From Anaerolineales bacterium (GTDB lineage Bacteria; Chloroflexota; Anaerolineae; Anaerolineales; UBA11657), in the NCBI GenBank assembly GCA_947503585.1, contig CANNEJ010000005.1, positions 1-16,272 on the forward strand: 16,272 nt of DNA, given 5' to 3'. The notes beneath the pieces were generated by a model, which did no database searches, was not told the origin of the DNA, and worked only from the letters and a program-made list of their open reading frames with translations. Every line of letters starts with the position of its first letter. Positions within the stretch are counted from its first letter, which is position 1. Made by a program: the position numbers and the translations under genes. Shown here piece after piece: positions 1 through 6,736 of this stretch.

Positions 1-1
1 C

Positions 2-478
2 CTGGGTGTGCACTGGCAAACGGACGGTGCTGACTTGCTGGTGGCGGCCAATCAAGCGCTGCGCATAACACAGGATTTTGGCGGCGCCATCCCCAAGGTT
101 GATGACGCGCCGTGGCCCGGCTTTCCCGCGGACTTGATGAGCGTGGCAATTCTGGTGGCCACGCAGTGCACCGGCACGGTTTTGTTTCATGAAAAGATGT
201 TTGAGAGCCGGCTGTATTTTGTGGACAAGCTGGTGAGCATGGGCGCCCGCATAATTGTGTGCGATCCGCATCGGTGCGTGGTGCAGGGGCCCGCCCGGCT
301 GCGGGGCGAACGCCTCGAGAGCCCGGACATTCGCGCCGGCATGGCGCTGCTGCTTGCGGCCTTGTGCGCGCAAGGCGAGTCGCTCATCCGCAATATCGGA
401 CAGATTGAGCGCGGCTATGAAGGCGTGGATGAAAAGCTGCGCGCGCTTGGCGCAGACATCGTACGCGCGCCGGCGTAG
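2..478 (+). CDS. murA: UDP-N-acetylglucosamine 1-carboxyvinyltransferase (MurA-type EPT enzyme), C-terminal part
   Basis: The reading frame is open from the left edge, so the N-terminal part lies outside the window. MurA transfers enolpyruvate from PEP to UDP-GlcNAc, the first committed cytoplasmic step of peptidoglycan synthesis. About 158 residues of the C-terminal EPT domain are visible. The signatures are FPADLMSVAILVATQ, then GTVLFHEKMFESRLYFVDKL, then SPDIRAGMALLLAALCAQG, and the terminal block IGQIERGYEGVDEKLRALGA. This matches the end of MurA, including the conserved DIRAG stretch and the closing RGY segment. The wording HEKMFESRLYFVDKL resembles the MurA variant I associate with Actinobacteria and Chloroflexota, not the E. 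coli form (from memory). The start, the PEP-binding Cys/Asp loop and the rest of the active site cannot be judged here. The gene ends 3 bp before the stop of the convergent secreted-repeat gene, with no terminator between them. Confidence 0.88.
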   Translation: MGVHWQTDGADLLVAANQALRITQDFGGAIPKVDDAPWPGFPADLMSVAILVATQCTGTVLFHEKMFESRLYFVDKLVSMGARIIVCDPHRCVVQGPARLRGERLESPDIRAGMALLLAALCAQGESLIRNIGQIERGYEGVDEKLRALGADIVRAPA

Positions 479-481
479 GAT

Positions 482-2752
482 TTACTTTCCGTAGAAGTAG
501 GTGCCCAAGCCTCCGGCGCGTGTAAACATGCCGCCGAGGTAAAGGTACTGCCCCTGGGCTGCGAGTTTGTAAACGCGGTCGTTGACGCCGACCGCCAAAG
601 GATGCCACTCCTTTCCATCCCAGCGCGCAACATAGCGCGAGCTTGCCTTGCCGGCAGCTAAAAAGTTTCCACCGGCATAAATCTGCCCGTCGATGTTTTC
701 AATCGTGTAGACCGACGGGATGATCGTGCCGCTGACGCCGGTGCCCAAAGCGGACCATGTAGTCCCGTCCCACTTGGCAATGCGTTCTGCTTTCACAACG
801 GTGCCATCGGGGTTTGTGGCCCAGTCAAACCAGCCGCCAACATAGAAATCGTCCCCGATAACTTTAACCGTGTGCACCCAGTTATTCAGGTTGACGCCGG
901 TGTCCGGCCAGCCACTGCCGTCATAGAACGAAAAATAAGCCGACCGGCTGGTCTTGCCGCCCGAGCTGAACATGCCGCCCACAAAGATTCCTGCTTGTGA
1001 TTTTTCGAGTGCATATACGCGGTTGTTCCACTCCGGGCCAAAGCGCTGCCATTGCCCGCCTGACCAGCTTACTGTGCGGTAGGTGACAACGTCGCCCGCC
1101 ATGCTGAAGTCCCCCGCCACATAAACCTTGTCGCCATCGAGCATCACGGCATAGGCGCGGTTATTCACGCCGCCGTTGAGGGGCTCCCATTTGCTGCCGG
1201 TCCAGCGCGCTACGCGATTTGCTTCAATTTCAGTGGTTTCAGCTCCAGCTGCAGGCTGCGGGCCATCGGCTTCCAGAAAGTTATAGGCTTTGGTGAACCA
1301 GCCAACGGCATATAGGCTGTCGTCGGCGGTGTTAAATGCAATGTCATACACCACGCCATTAAAGCCGCCGCCCAGCGGGTTCCATGCTTGCCCGTCCCAA
1401 GCTGCAATGTTGTTGGCGGCCACCTTGCTGAAATCAGAGTTGAACGCAGTTTTAAAATCACCGCCGGCATAAATGCGGTCATTGCCAAAATCGATGGCGT
1501 ACACGGTACCATCTGTGCCGCCGCCAAGCGCAGCCCATTGCTCGCTTTTGGTGTCCCAGCGCGCGATGTGGCGCGTGTCCAGGAGCTGCTCGGTTTTATT
1601 GCGCGCAGCCAGAAACCAGCCGCCAACAAAGACATCGTCGGGCGGGGCCGTGGTACCGGCAGCTGCTTGCGGGGCGGGGGCAATGGCCCACACCCAGTCA
1701 TCCACGCCGCCGCCAAGCGGAGCCCATGCTTTGCCATCCCAGCTTGCCACCCGATCGACCAAACCACCGCCAGCCCGGCGCATCTCGCCGCCCGCATACA
1801 GTTTTCCGGTGCCGGATGCGAGGGCGTAGACATTGCCATCCACCCCGCCGCCGACTTCTGACCATTGCTTGCCATCCCATTTGGCAATGTGGCTGGCGGG
1901 CTTGCCGCCGGCGTTGGTAAAGTACCCGCCGGCATACAACGCGCCTTCATGTGCGACCAGCGCCATAATCCAATAGTCTGTTCCGCTGCCAACTCTGCTC
2001 CAGCGCGAGCCATTCCACTTTGCGATGTAGTTTGCGTCCATCGTGTCGACTTTTGTGAAGAGGCCGCCGGCATATAGTTCGCCGTCCAGCATCACGAGGC
2101 TGTGCACCCAGTTGTTCGGCCCTACGCTGAGGTGTGACCAGCGCGTGCCGTCCCACTTGGCCACATGGCTGGCCGGCAGCCCGCCCGCCCGAAAGAAGTA
2201 CCCGCCCGCATAAACATCTTTGCCGTCGATCGCGATGGCGTACACCGATCCGTTGAGGCCCTGGCCCAGCGGATGCCACTTCTCTCCGTCCCAGCGTGCC
2301 ATGTGGTTGGCCGGCAGGCCGCCGGCCTTGGTAAATGCGCCGCCCGCGTAAAGGTCGGTGTCGGTGGTGGCAATTGCATACACCAGGCCATTTACACCGC
2401 CGCCCAGCTCGGACCACAGCTTACCGTCCCAGCGGGCAATGTATTTTTCTTTAAGGTGCGTGTCGTCCGGGTTGGAGAGATTCTTGAACCACCCGCCTAT
2501 GAACAAATCAGTGCCGCGCGTGGTGGCTGCGAAGACTTTGTCGTCCGTGCCCAGGCCGAGGGGATGCCAGCGCTCTTCTGCGCCGTTCCAGCTGGCCACA
2601 TGATTCACAATCATGCCGCCGCCGCCGCGCGCCTGCGCCAACGGCCGGCTGGCCAGCGGGGTCTCTGCGCTGGCAACCATGCCACCCAGCAGCAGCGCAA
2701 AAAAAGCGCGCCGCGCCAGCGCCAGCCACTGGCGATTTATTTTGAGTTGCAT
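482..2752 (-). CDS. secreted multi-repeat, propeller-like protein (WDG/YAGG repeats)
   Basis: 756 residues. The N-terminus looks like a signal peptide: basic residues K4, R7, R14 and R15, a hydrophobic core at about 16-27, and a likely signal peptidase I site after A29 (motif A-S-A). The rest is a tandem repeat of roughly 46-63 residues. Each unit reads approximately LGGG-(V/T/L)(N/D)-x-x-VYA(I/L), then LYAGG-x-F-x-x-AGG, then (I/V)A(R/K)WDG-x-x-W. I count 13 full units plus half a unit at each end (VASWNG...WHPLG at 52-68; VYKL...YLGGMFTRAGG near 728-747). These halves would join into a fourteenth, as in velcro-closed beta-propellers. There is no membrane anchor, sortase signal or catalytic motif. 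The likely role is extracellular binding or scaffolding; no specific function can be assigned. Start chosen because it gives the signal peptide; no Shine-Dalgarno is visible. The WDG/YAGG repeat type is, from memory, common in hypothetical proteins of Chloroflexota and related bacteria. Confidence 0.85.
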   Translation of the reverse strand: MQLKINRQWLALARRAFFALLLGGMVASAETPLASRPLAQARGGGGMIVNHVASWNGAEERWHPLGLGTDDKVFAATTRGTDLFIGGWFKNLSNPDDTHLKEKYIARWDGKLWSELGGGVNGLVYAIATTDTDLYAGGAFTKAGGLPANHMARWDGEKWHPLGQGLNGSVYAIAIDGKDVYAGGYFFRAGGLPASHVAKWDGTRWSHLSVGPNNWVHSLVMLDGELYAGGLFTKVDTMDANYIAKWNGSRWSRVGSGTDYWIMALVAHEGALYAGGYFTNAGGKPASHIAKWDGKQWSEVGGGVDGNVYALASGTGKLYAGGEMRRAGGGLVDRVASWDGKAWAPLGGGVDDWVWAIAPAPQAAAGTTAPPDDVFVGGWFLAARNKTEQLLDTRHIARWDTKSEQWAALGGGTDGTVYAIDFGNDRIYAGGDFKTAFNSDFSKVAANNIAAWDGQAWNPLGGGFNGVVYDIAFNTADDSLYAVGWFTKAYNFLEADGPQPAAGAETTEIEANRVARWTGSKWEPLNGGVNNRAYAVMLDGDKVYVAGDFSMAGDVVTYRTVSWSGGQWQRFGPEWNNRVYALEKSQAGIFVGGMFSSGGKTSRSAYFSFYDGSGWPDTGVNLNNWVHTVKVIGDDFYVGGWFDWATNPDGTVVKAERIAKWDGTTWSALGTGVSGTIIPSVYTIENIDGQIYAGGNFLAAGKASSRYVARWDGKEWHPLAVGVNDRVYKLAAQGQYLYLGGMFTRAGGLGTYFYGK
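515..2605 (-). repeat. tandem protein-coding repeat array, about 14 units of 138-190 bp
   Basis: This is the part of the secreted protein gene that codes for the repeats (residues about 50-746). Units share the encoded words YAGG and (A/W)(R/K)WDG at a regular spacing near 46-50 codons. Units 7 and 9 (residues about 350-411 and 464-528) carry insertions in the strand-connecting loop, for example an Ala/Pro-rich stretch at 359-371. Units 10 and 11 are the most diverged (VSWSGGQW, FSFYDGSGW). DNA identity between units is only partial, so the array is old and diverged and shows no recent copy-number expansion. Confidence 0.8.
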
Positions 2753-2846
2753 TGTTTGAAGCCGGTGGGCGGCCGGTTTCCGCTAACAGGCACACCCTTG
2801 GTTGGTATCGGCGCGCGCGGTTGCGCCATTAGGAAAAATACAATAA

Positions 2847-2874
2847 AAAGCGGCCACCCGCTGGCGGCCGCTTT
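2847..2874 (-). terminator. intrinsic terminator of degV
   Basis: A 9-bp inverted repeat, AAAGCGGCC and GGCCGCTTT, encloses a 10-nt loop. Read on the minus strand it is followed immediately by TTTTTATTGTATTTTT, a good U-tract. It lies 37 bp beyond the degV stop codon and separates degV from the secreted-repeat gene downstream on the same strand. The repeat gene therefore probably has its own promoter between about 2753 and 2846, but I see no convincing -35/-10 pair there. Confidence 0.8.
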
Positions 2875-2910
2875 CAAAACTAGCGCGGTTCGCGGCGCGA
2901 AGGCCAGCCT

Positions 2911-3762
2911 TTAATCCTCAATCGACCACGCCAGACCGGTGGTGCCGGGGCCAGTGTGGCAGCCCACGGTGGGGCTCACGTCCGCCACCAGCGCCTCAAG
3001 CGGCTGGCACTTCTCGCGCAGCAGCGCAAGCATTTCCTGCGCATTTTCGGGGGCGTTGGCGTGTACGGCCGCAACGCGAAAGCGCTTGGCTGACTGAAGC
3101 TTGGCCGCAACCGTCTCCACCAGGTGCAGTTGTGCCTTCTTGGTGGTGCGCACCTGCCCGGAAGGATGCAGCTTGCCATTTACCAGCTCAAGAATGGGTT
3201 TGACATTGAGGGCCGTGCCGAGCAAGCGCTTGGTGCCGCTGATGCGGCCGCTTCGGTGCAAATAGTCCAGCGTGATTGGCGTGATGATGACGCCCGCGTG
3301 CGGGATGCGGCTGCGCACAATCTGCGCGCAATCTGCGAGGGAGGCTCCATCTGCGGCGGCGCGTGCGGCAGCCAGTACCAGATAGCCCAGTGCCATGGAA
3401 ATCATGCGCGAATCAATCAGTTCAATTTTCTGCGGACCAAAGCCGTCCATGGCTTGGGTGGCGGAGTTATAGGCGCCGGACAGGTCACTGGAAAGCACAA
3501 TTGTCAAAATGCTATCGGCTTCTTTGGCAGCGGCCGCAAAGGTGTCTTTGAAATCCTGCACGGTGGCCTGCGATGTGGTGGGGTGGGCGGTGGTGGTCAG
3601 CTGGCGTTGGTAGAACTCGGCAGGCTTAATGTCGACGCCGTCACGGTAGGTCTTCTGTTCCCAGACCAGCACCTGCGGCACAACATGAATGTTGTATTGC
3701 CGGTTTAGCGCTTCTGGAATGTAGGCAGTGCTGTCGGTAACAATTGCAATTTTATGTGCCAT
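2911..3762 (-). CDS. degV: DegV family fatty-acid-binding protein
   Basis: 283 residues, the normal length for the EDD/DegV family. DegV proteins (FakB in Firmicutes) bind one fatty acid in a buried pocket and can present it to the kinase FakA. Visible family marks are IVTDSTAYIP at 7-16, the T-S-Q segment at 63-65, SSDLSGAYNSA at 91-101, IDSRMISM at 116-123, LHRSGRIS at 168-175, LNVKPIL at 185-191 and the terminal HTGPGTTGLAW at 269-279. The DST and HTGPG segments are the ones expected to contact the lipid carboxylate. The start is supported by a perfect AGGAGG on the minus strand (3771-3776), 8 nt before the ATG. No fakA-like kinase gene is in the window, so its partner is unknown. It is a single-gene unit bounded by its own terminator. 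Confidence 0.93.
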   Translation of the reverse strand: MAHKIAIVTDSTAYIPEALNRQYNIHVVPQVLVWEQKTYRDGVDIKPAEFYQRQLTTTAHPTTSQATVQDFKDTFAAAAKEADSILTIVLSSDLSGAYNSATQAMDGFGPQKIELIDSRMISMALGYLVLAAARAAADGASLADCAQIVRSRIPHAGVIITPITLDYLHRSGRISGTKRLLGTALNVKPILELVNGKLHPSGQVRTTKKAQLHLVETVAAKLQSAKRFRVAAVHANAPENAQEMLALLREKCQPLEALVADVSPTVGCHTGPGTTGLAWSIED

Positions 3763-3781
3763 GATCGGAGCCTCCTAGCTG

Positions 3782-3810
3782 AGAATAGATTAGACGCACG
3801 GGAAGTGTAA
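3782..3810 (-). promoter_or_regulatory. possible degV promoter
   Basis: On the minus strand TTACAC (3805-3810) and TATTCT (3782-3787) are separated by 17 bp. Both boxes are only partial matches. A start site 6-7 nt downstream would fall at or inside the AGGAGG ribosome-binding site, leaving almost no leader, so this is a tentative call. Confidence 0.25.
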
Positions 3811-3814
3811 CATG

Positions 3815-3828
3815 CCGCATTAATGCGG
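3815..3828. promoter_or_regulatory. perfect 14-bp palindrome, candidate operator
   Basis: CCGCATTAATGCGG reads identically on both strands with no central spacer. It sits just upstream of the possible degV -35 box and about 180 bp upstream of the ffh promoter, so degV is the more likely target. A dimeric regulator site is an inference; the palindrome itself is seen directly. Confidence 0.45.
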
Positions 3829-4006
3829 GCTATGAATGGTGACGGCAAGAAGTGTACGCCAGCTAATGCCGGCGGGTGGGGTGTTGTGACCAATCTGCGC
3901 GTGGATGAGCATCAATTATTTTCCAAAACGCGCCATTTGTTGCGGGTTCGGGCGGCGCGCTTTGGCCGGGAAGCCGGCTGCGCATTTGGGATCCTGCAAT
4001 CACGGC

Positions 4007-4035
4007 TTGACGAGCTTGCGTTGCACCGCTAAACT
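4007..4035 (+). promoter_or_regulatory. sigma70-type promoter of ffh
   Basis: TTGACG (4007-4012) and TAAACT (4030-4035) are separated by exactly 17 bp, a good vegetative promoter by spacing and sequence. The predicted start is near 4042, giving a leader of about 30 nt before the ffh ATG. It probably drives ffh-rpsP-khpA-rimM and perhaps dprA-topA. Confidence 0.6.
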
Positions 4036-4073
4036 TTTTGGATGCGGTGCTGCAATGCGCTGCACAACCAAAC

Positions 4074-5399
4074 ATGTTCGAAACACTCTCCAGCAAGCTG
4101 CAGGCGGTATTCAAAGAATTCAGCCGGCGTGGAAAACTCTCTGATGCAGATGTAGACACGGGCTTGCGCGAAATCCGGCTTGCGCTGCTGGAAGCGGATG
4201 TGCACTTTACGGTTGTGAAGAGCTTGCTGGACCGGGTGCGCGCGCGGGCGGTGGGCAGTGAGGTGGCACAGGCGCTCAACCCCGGGCAGCAAGTTATCAA
4301 GATTGTGCACGCGGAGCTGCTTGCCACGCTGGGCACGCCGGAGCGCTTGAATTTGCAGGGGCCGGCTCCGCGCAGCATTTTGCTTGTGGGATTGCAGGGC
4401 GCGGGCAAGACCACGCTGGCCGGCAAGCTGGCACGCTGGCTGCGGGCTGACGGGCAACGGCCGCTGCTGGTGGCCGCCGATCCTTATCGCCCCGCCGCAG
4501 TTGAACAGCTGCGCACTATCGGCAGCCAGCTGGACATACCCGTATTTACCGGAACGCAGGCGCCGCCACAACTATGCGCGGCAGCGCAGCGCGAGGCAGC
4601 TGCCACGGGCTGCACGGTTGTGATCATGGATACCGCCGGCCGCTTGCAAATTGATGCGGACATGATGGCTGAGGTAACCGCCATCAAGGCGCTTACGCAG
4701 CCGGGCGAGGTGCTGCTGGTGGCGGATGCCATGCTGGGGCAGGCGGCCGTGCGCATTGCCGAGGGCTTTCATGCGGCGGTGGGCCTCACCGGGCTGGTGC
4801 TAACCAAGATGGACGGCGACGCGCGCGGCGGCGCTGCTATTTCCATTCGCAGTGTCGCTGCGGTCCCCATCAAATTTCTTGGCGTCAGTGAAAAAATGGA
4901 CGGGCTTGAGGTGTTTGATCCGGCGCGGCTGGCCGGGCGCATTCTGGGCATGGGCGACATCATCGGTTTGATTGAAAAAGCCGAGGCCAGCTTTGATGTT
5001 GCCCAAGCGCAGCAAATGCAGCAGAAGCTGCTGAAGTCTGAGCTGGACCTGAATGATTTTCTTGACCAGCTGCGCCAGATGCGCAAGCTGGGCTCGATGG
5101 GGCAGGTGATGGAGATGCTGCCCGGGTTGGGGCGCGCTGCGGCCGCCATGGATCCGGCGCAGATGGACCGGCAGCTGACGCGTTCCGAGGCGATTGTGTG
5201 CTCCATGACGCTGGCGGAAAGGCGCGACCCGCGCATGATGAACAGCAGCCGCAAACGGCGCGTGGCCGCGGGATCCGGCACGCAAGTGCAGGATGTGAAC
5301 CAGCTGCTAAAGCAGTTTCGGCAAATGCAGGATATGATGAAGCAGTTCGGCAAGAACAAGCGCGGAATGCTGGGGTTGCTCCGGCAATTGGGCGGATAG
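4074..5399 (+). CDS. ffh: signal recognition particle protein Ffh (SRP54)
   Basis: 441 residues, typical for Ffh. It is the GTPase of the signal recognition particle: it binds 4.5S RNA and hydrophobic signal sequences and delivers ribosomes to FtsY at the membrane. The N domain is about 1-95. The G domain has the P-loop GLQGAGKTT (106-114), DPYRPAA (136-142), DTAGR (186-190) and TKMDGDARGG (244-253). The M domain (about 300-441) carries the hydrophobic finger region (327-351, ending MEMLPGLG) and the RNA-binding helix block from SEAIVCSMT through SSRKRRVAAGSG (371-402), then VNQLLKQFRQMQDMMKQF. I chose ATG 4074, which gives the family start MFETLSSKL; an upstream in-frame ATG (4038) adds 12 unrelated residues and lies before or at the predicted transcript start. 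No clear Shine-Dalgarno precedes 4074. The SRP RNA gene is not in the window. Confidence 0.97.
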   Translation: MFETLSSKLQAVFKEFSRRGKLSDADVDTGLREIRLALLEADVHFTVVKSLLDRVRARAVGSEVAQALNPGQQVIKIVHAELLATLGTPERLNLQGPAPRSILLVGLQGAGKTTLAGKLARWLRADGQRPLLVAADPYRPAAVEQLRTIGSQLDIPVFTGTQAPPQLCAAAQREAAATGCTVVIMDTAGRLQIDADMMAEVTAIKALTQPGEVLLVADAMLGQAAVRIAEGFHAAVGLTGLVLTKMDGDARGGAAISIRSVAAVPIKFLGVSEKMDGLEVFDPARLAGRILGMGDIIGLIEKAEASFDVAQAQQMQQKLLKSELDLNDFLDQLRQMRKLGSMGQVMEMLPGLGRAAAAMDPAQMDRQLTRSEAIVCSMTLAERRDPRMMNSSRKRRVAAGSGTQVQDVNQLLKQFRQMQDMMKQFGKNKRGMLGLLRQLGG

Positions 5400-5460
5400 T
5401 TGGTTTCCGCAAAACGGCCGGCTTGGGTTACAATCCGTGCCGGAAGGAGAACTAAGATTT

Positions 5461-5868
5461 ATGGTAAGAATTAGGCTGCGCCGGGCCGGCGTAAGAAACA
5501 AGCCCTCATATCGCATGGTGGCCGCGGATCAGGATAGCGCGCGCGACGGGCGCTTTCTGGAAATTTTGGGGCACTACAACCCGCGTGACGAGCCCGCCAC
5601 CATTGTGGTGGATGAGGCGCGCATGCTGCACTGGCTGGGCAAGGGTGCTCAACCCAGCGACACGATGGCCCGCCTGCTGGGTGTGGTGGGAACAATGAAG
5701 CGCTTCGACCGCCTGAAGGCAGGCGAGCCGCTGGAAGGTTTGCTGGCAGAGGCTGCACTGGCTGCAGCCCAACCTGCGGTGCCCGCACCGCGCGCAGCCC
5801 GGCCAAACAAAAAGACCAAGGCTGCAGCCGCGGCAGCGCTGGCCGCTGCGGCCGCACCCGCCGCGTAA
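5461..5868 (+). CDS. rpsP: 30S ribosomal protein S16
   Basis: 135 residues; the S16 fold occupies about 1-85 (MVRIRLRRAGVRNKPSYRMV, then RDGRFLEILGHYNPR, then GAQPSDTMARLL). S16 binds 16S rRNA in the 5'/central domains and is needed for early 30S assembly. The remaining 50 residues are a low-complexity Ala/Pro/Lys tail ending in runs of alanine, longer than in minimal S16. The start is fixed by AAGGAG at 5444-5449, 11 nt upstream. It follows ffh by 61 bp; a TACAAT at 5429-5434 could be a -10 box, but no good -35 is present, so co-transcription with ffh is the simpler reading. It is followed 9 bp later by khpA. Confidence 0.96.
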   Translation: MVRIRLRRAGVRNKPSYRMVAADQDSARDGRFLEILGHYNPRDEPATIVVDEARMLHWLGKGAQPSDTMARLLGVVGTMKRFDRLKAGEPLEGLLAEAALAAAQPAVPAPRAARPNKKTKAAAAAALAAAAAPAA

Positions 5869-5877
5869 ACGCGCCAT

Positions 5878-6105
5878 ATGAAAGAGCTGCTCGAGTACCT
5901 TGCCCGCGGAATGGTGGGCGCCCCCGAGCGCGTGGTGGTGCGCGAACGCGACATTCGCGGCGTGCAAACCCTGCACTTGCAAGTGGCGCCCGAAGATGCC
6001 GGCCGCGTGATTGGCCGGCGCGGTGCCACGGCCGCCGCCTTGCGCACAGTTTTGTCTGCGCTGGCACAACGCACCGGAGAAAGGGTTGAGCTTGAGATTA
6101 TGTAA
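5878..6105 (+). CDS. khpA: KhpA-type KH-domain RNA-binding protein
   Basis: 75 residues, a single KH domain and nothing else. The nucleic-acid-binding GXXG loop is GRRG at 46-49, in the context VIGRRGATAAALRTVL. It matches the YlqC/KhpA family, which in Firmicutes pairs with KhpB (Jag/EloR), binds many RNAs and affects cell elongation; these roles are family knowledge and not shown here. The gene sits between rpsP and rimM, its usual place in many Gram-positive-type genomes. No Shine-Dalgarno precedes the ATG, and only 9 bp separate it from the rpsP stop, so translation is probably coupled to rpsP. The partner khpB is not in the window. Confidence 0.92.
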   Translation: MKELLEYLARGMVGAPERVVVRERDIRGVQTLHLQVAPEDAGRVIGRRGATAAALRTVLSALAQRTGERVELEIM

Positions 6106-6148
6106 CGGCGCCGTGCGCTTTGCCCGGTGACCGTTTCGAAAATCCGGA

Positions 6149-6667
6149 GTGCCGCAAACCCAACCAACCCGATACATCCTCCTCGGCAATATCGTCGGCC
6201 CGCAGGGCGTGCATGGTGCGGTGCGACTTCACAGCAGTGCGCGCGGCCTTCCTCCTCTAGACAGTTTGCGAAAGGTATTTATTGGCGAGCAACGCCGCTG
6301 CCATGCGCTGCGCGCTGCGCGCCGGCACGGGAAGGCGCTGGTGCTGGAGCTGGAAGGCTGCCCTGATCAGGCAGCAGCTGCCGGCCTGACGGGTGCGGGC
6401 GTGTGGGTGCAGGCGGACGATTTGGGCGCACTTGAGGAAAACGAGTATTACATTGCAGATCTGGTGGGCCTGCGCGTGGTAACAACCACGGGCGAGGAGC
6501 TGGGCGAACTGGTGGAGGTGCTGGTGACCGGAGCAAACGACGTGTACCGGGTGGTGGGCGCAGCGGGCGAGGTGCTGCTGCCGGCGATTGCCCAAGTGGT
6601 GCGCAAAGTAGACCTGCCTGCGCGCAGCATGCTGGTGTGGCTGATGCCCGGCTTGCGCCAGCCATAG
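6149..6667 (+). CDS. rimM: ribosome maturation factor RimM
   Basis: 172 residues, the usual length. RimM binds S19 and assists late assembly of the 30S head and 16S rRNA processing. The N-terminal RimM domain starts with YILLGNIVGPQGVHGAVRL (9-27); the C-terminal PRC-barrel spans about 98-168 with YYIADLVGLRV, TGANDVYRVV (127-136), LLPAI (143-147) and the closing MPGL (166-169). The start is a GTG at 6149, the last good start before the conserved GNIVGPQG motif. GGAG abuts it directly, too close to be an ideal ribosome-binding site, so the exact start is less certain than the gene. It lies 43 bp after khpA. In many genomes trmD follows; here dprA follows instead. Confidence 0.94.
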   Translation: MPQTQPTRYILLGNIVGPQGVHGAVRLHSSARGLPPLDSLRKVFIGEQRRCHALRAARRHGKALVLELEGCPDQAAAAGLTGAGVWVQADDLGALEENEYYIADLVGLRVVTTTGEELGELVEVLVTGANDVYRVVGAAGEVLLPAIAQVVRKVDLPARSMLVWLMPGLRQP

Positions 6668-6736
6668 ATGCGCAGAGTGCGGCGCCGCGCACCTGCCGGC
6701 CAGCGTTGTGCGCAGCTGCGCCTGGGCCGTAAATGA
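6668..6736 (+). CDS. possible 22-codon coupling ORF between rimM and dprA
   Basis: An ATG directly abuts the rimM stop codon (TAGATG). It opens a 22-codon frame rich in arginine (MRRVRRRAPAGQ...) whose TGA overlaps the dprA start as ATGA. No homology is recognised and no Shine-Dalgarno is present. Its only plausible job would be to carry reinitiating ribosomes from rimM to dprA, which itself has no ribosome-binding site. It may equally be chance in GC-rich DNA. Confidence 0.2.
   Translation: MRRVRRRAPAGQRCAQLRLGRK

Larger units (their letters stand above)
3763..4073. other. divergent intergenic region between degV and ffh
   Basis: This 311-bp stretch holds no convincing gene. From left to right it contains the degV ribosome-binding site, a weak minus-strand promoter candidate, a perfect 14-bp palindrome (3815-3828), a short GCCGG-GAAG-CCGGC hairpin (3965-3978) and a good rightward promoter for ffh (4007-4035). 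A 69-codon open frame at 3823-4032 is rejected because it has no ribosome-binding site and resembles no family I know. No SRP RNA is visible: the conserved GGUCAGG...GGAAGGAAGCAGCC apical core is absent. Confidence 0.7.

Noticed and set aside
515..2605. CRISPR-like regular repeat spacing
   Set aside because: The periodicity is of codons (about 46-50 residues) inside one open frame, with diverged DNA between units, so it is a protein repeat.
2165..2914. 249-codon open frame antisense to the secreted-repeat gene
   Set aside because: It runs through the start of the repeat gene, its intergenic region and the degV terminator, with no recognisable domain or ribosome-binding site.
3940..3980. GGGTTCGGGC resembling a tRNA T-loop
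   Set aside because: There is no matching acceptor stem, anticodon arm or CCA end; a chance match.
3840..4006. Possible SRP (4.5S) RNA gene next to ffh
   Set aside because: The conserved apical core with GGAAGGAAGCAGCC is absent, and no long hairpin forms here.
3823..4032. 69-codon open frame upstream of ffh
   Set aside because: It has no ribosome-binding site and no recognised family, and it overlaps both the palindrome and the ffh promoter.
5506..6189. 227-codon antisense frame over rpsP and khpA
   Set aside because: It overlaps two certain genes, and its sequence is a low-complexity shadow rich in Arg, His, Gly and Cys.
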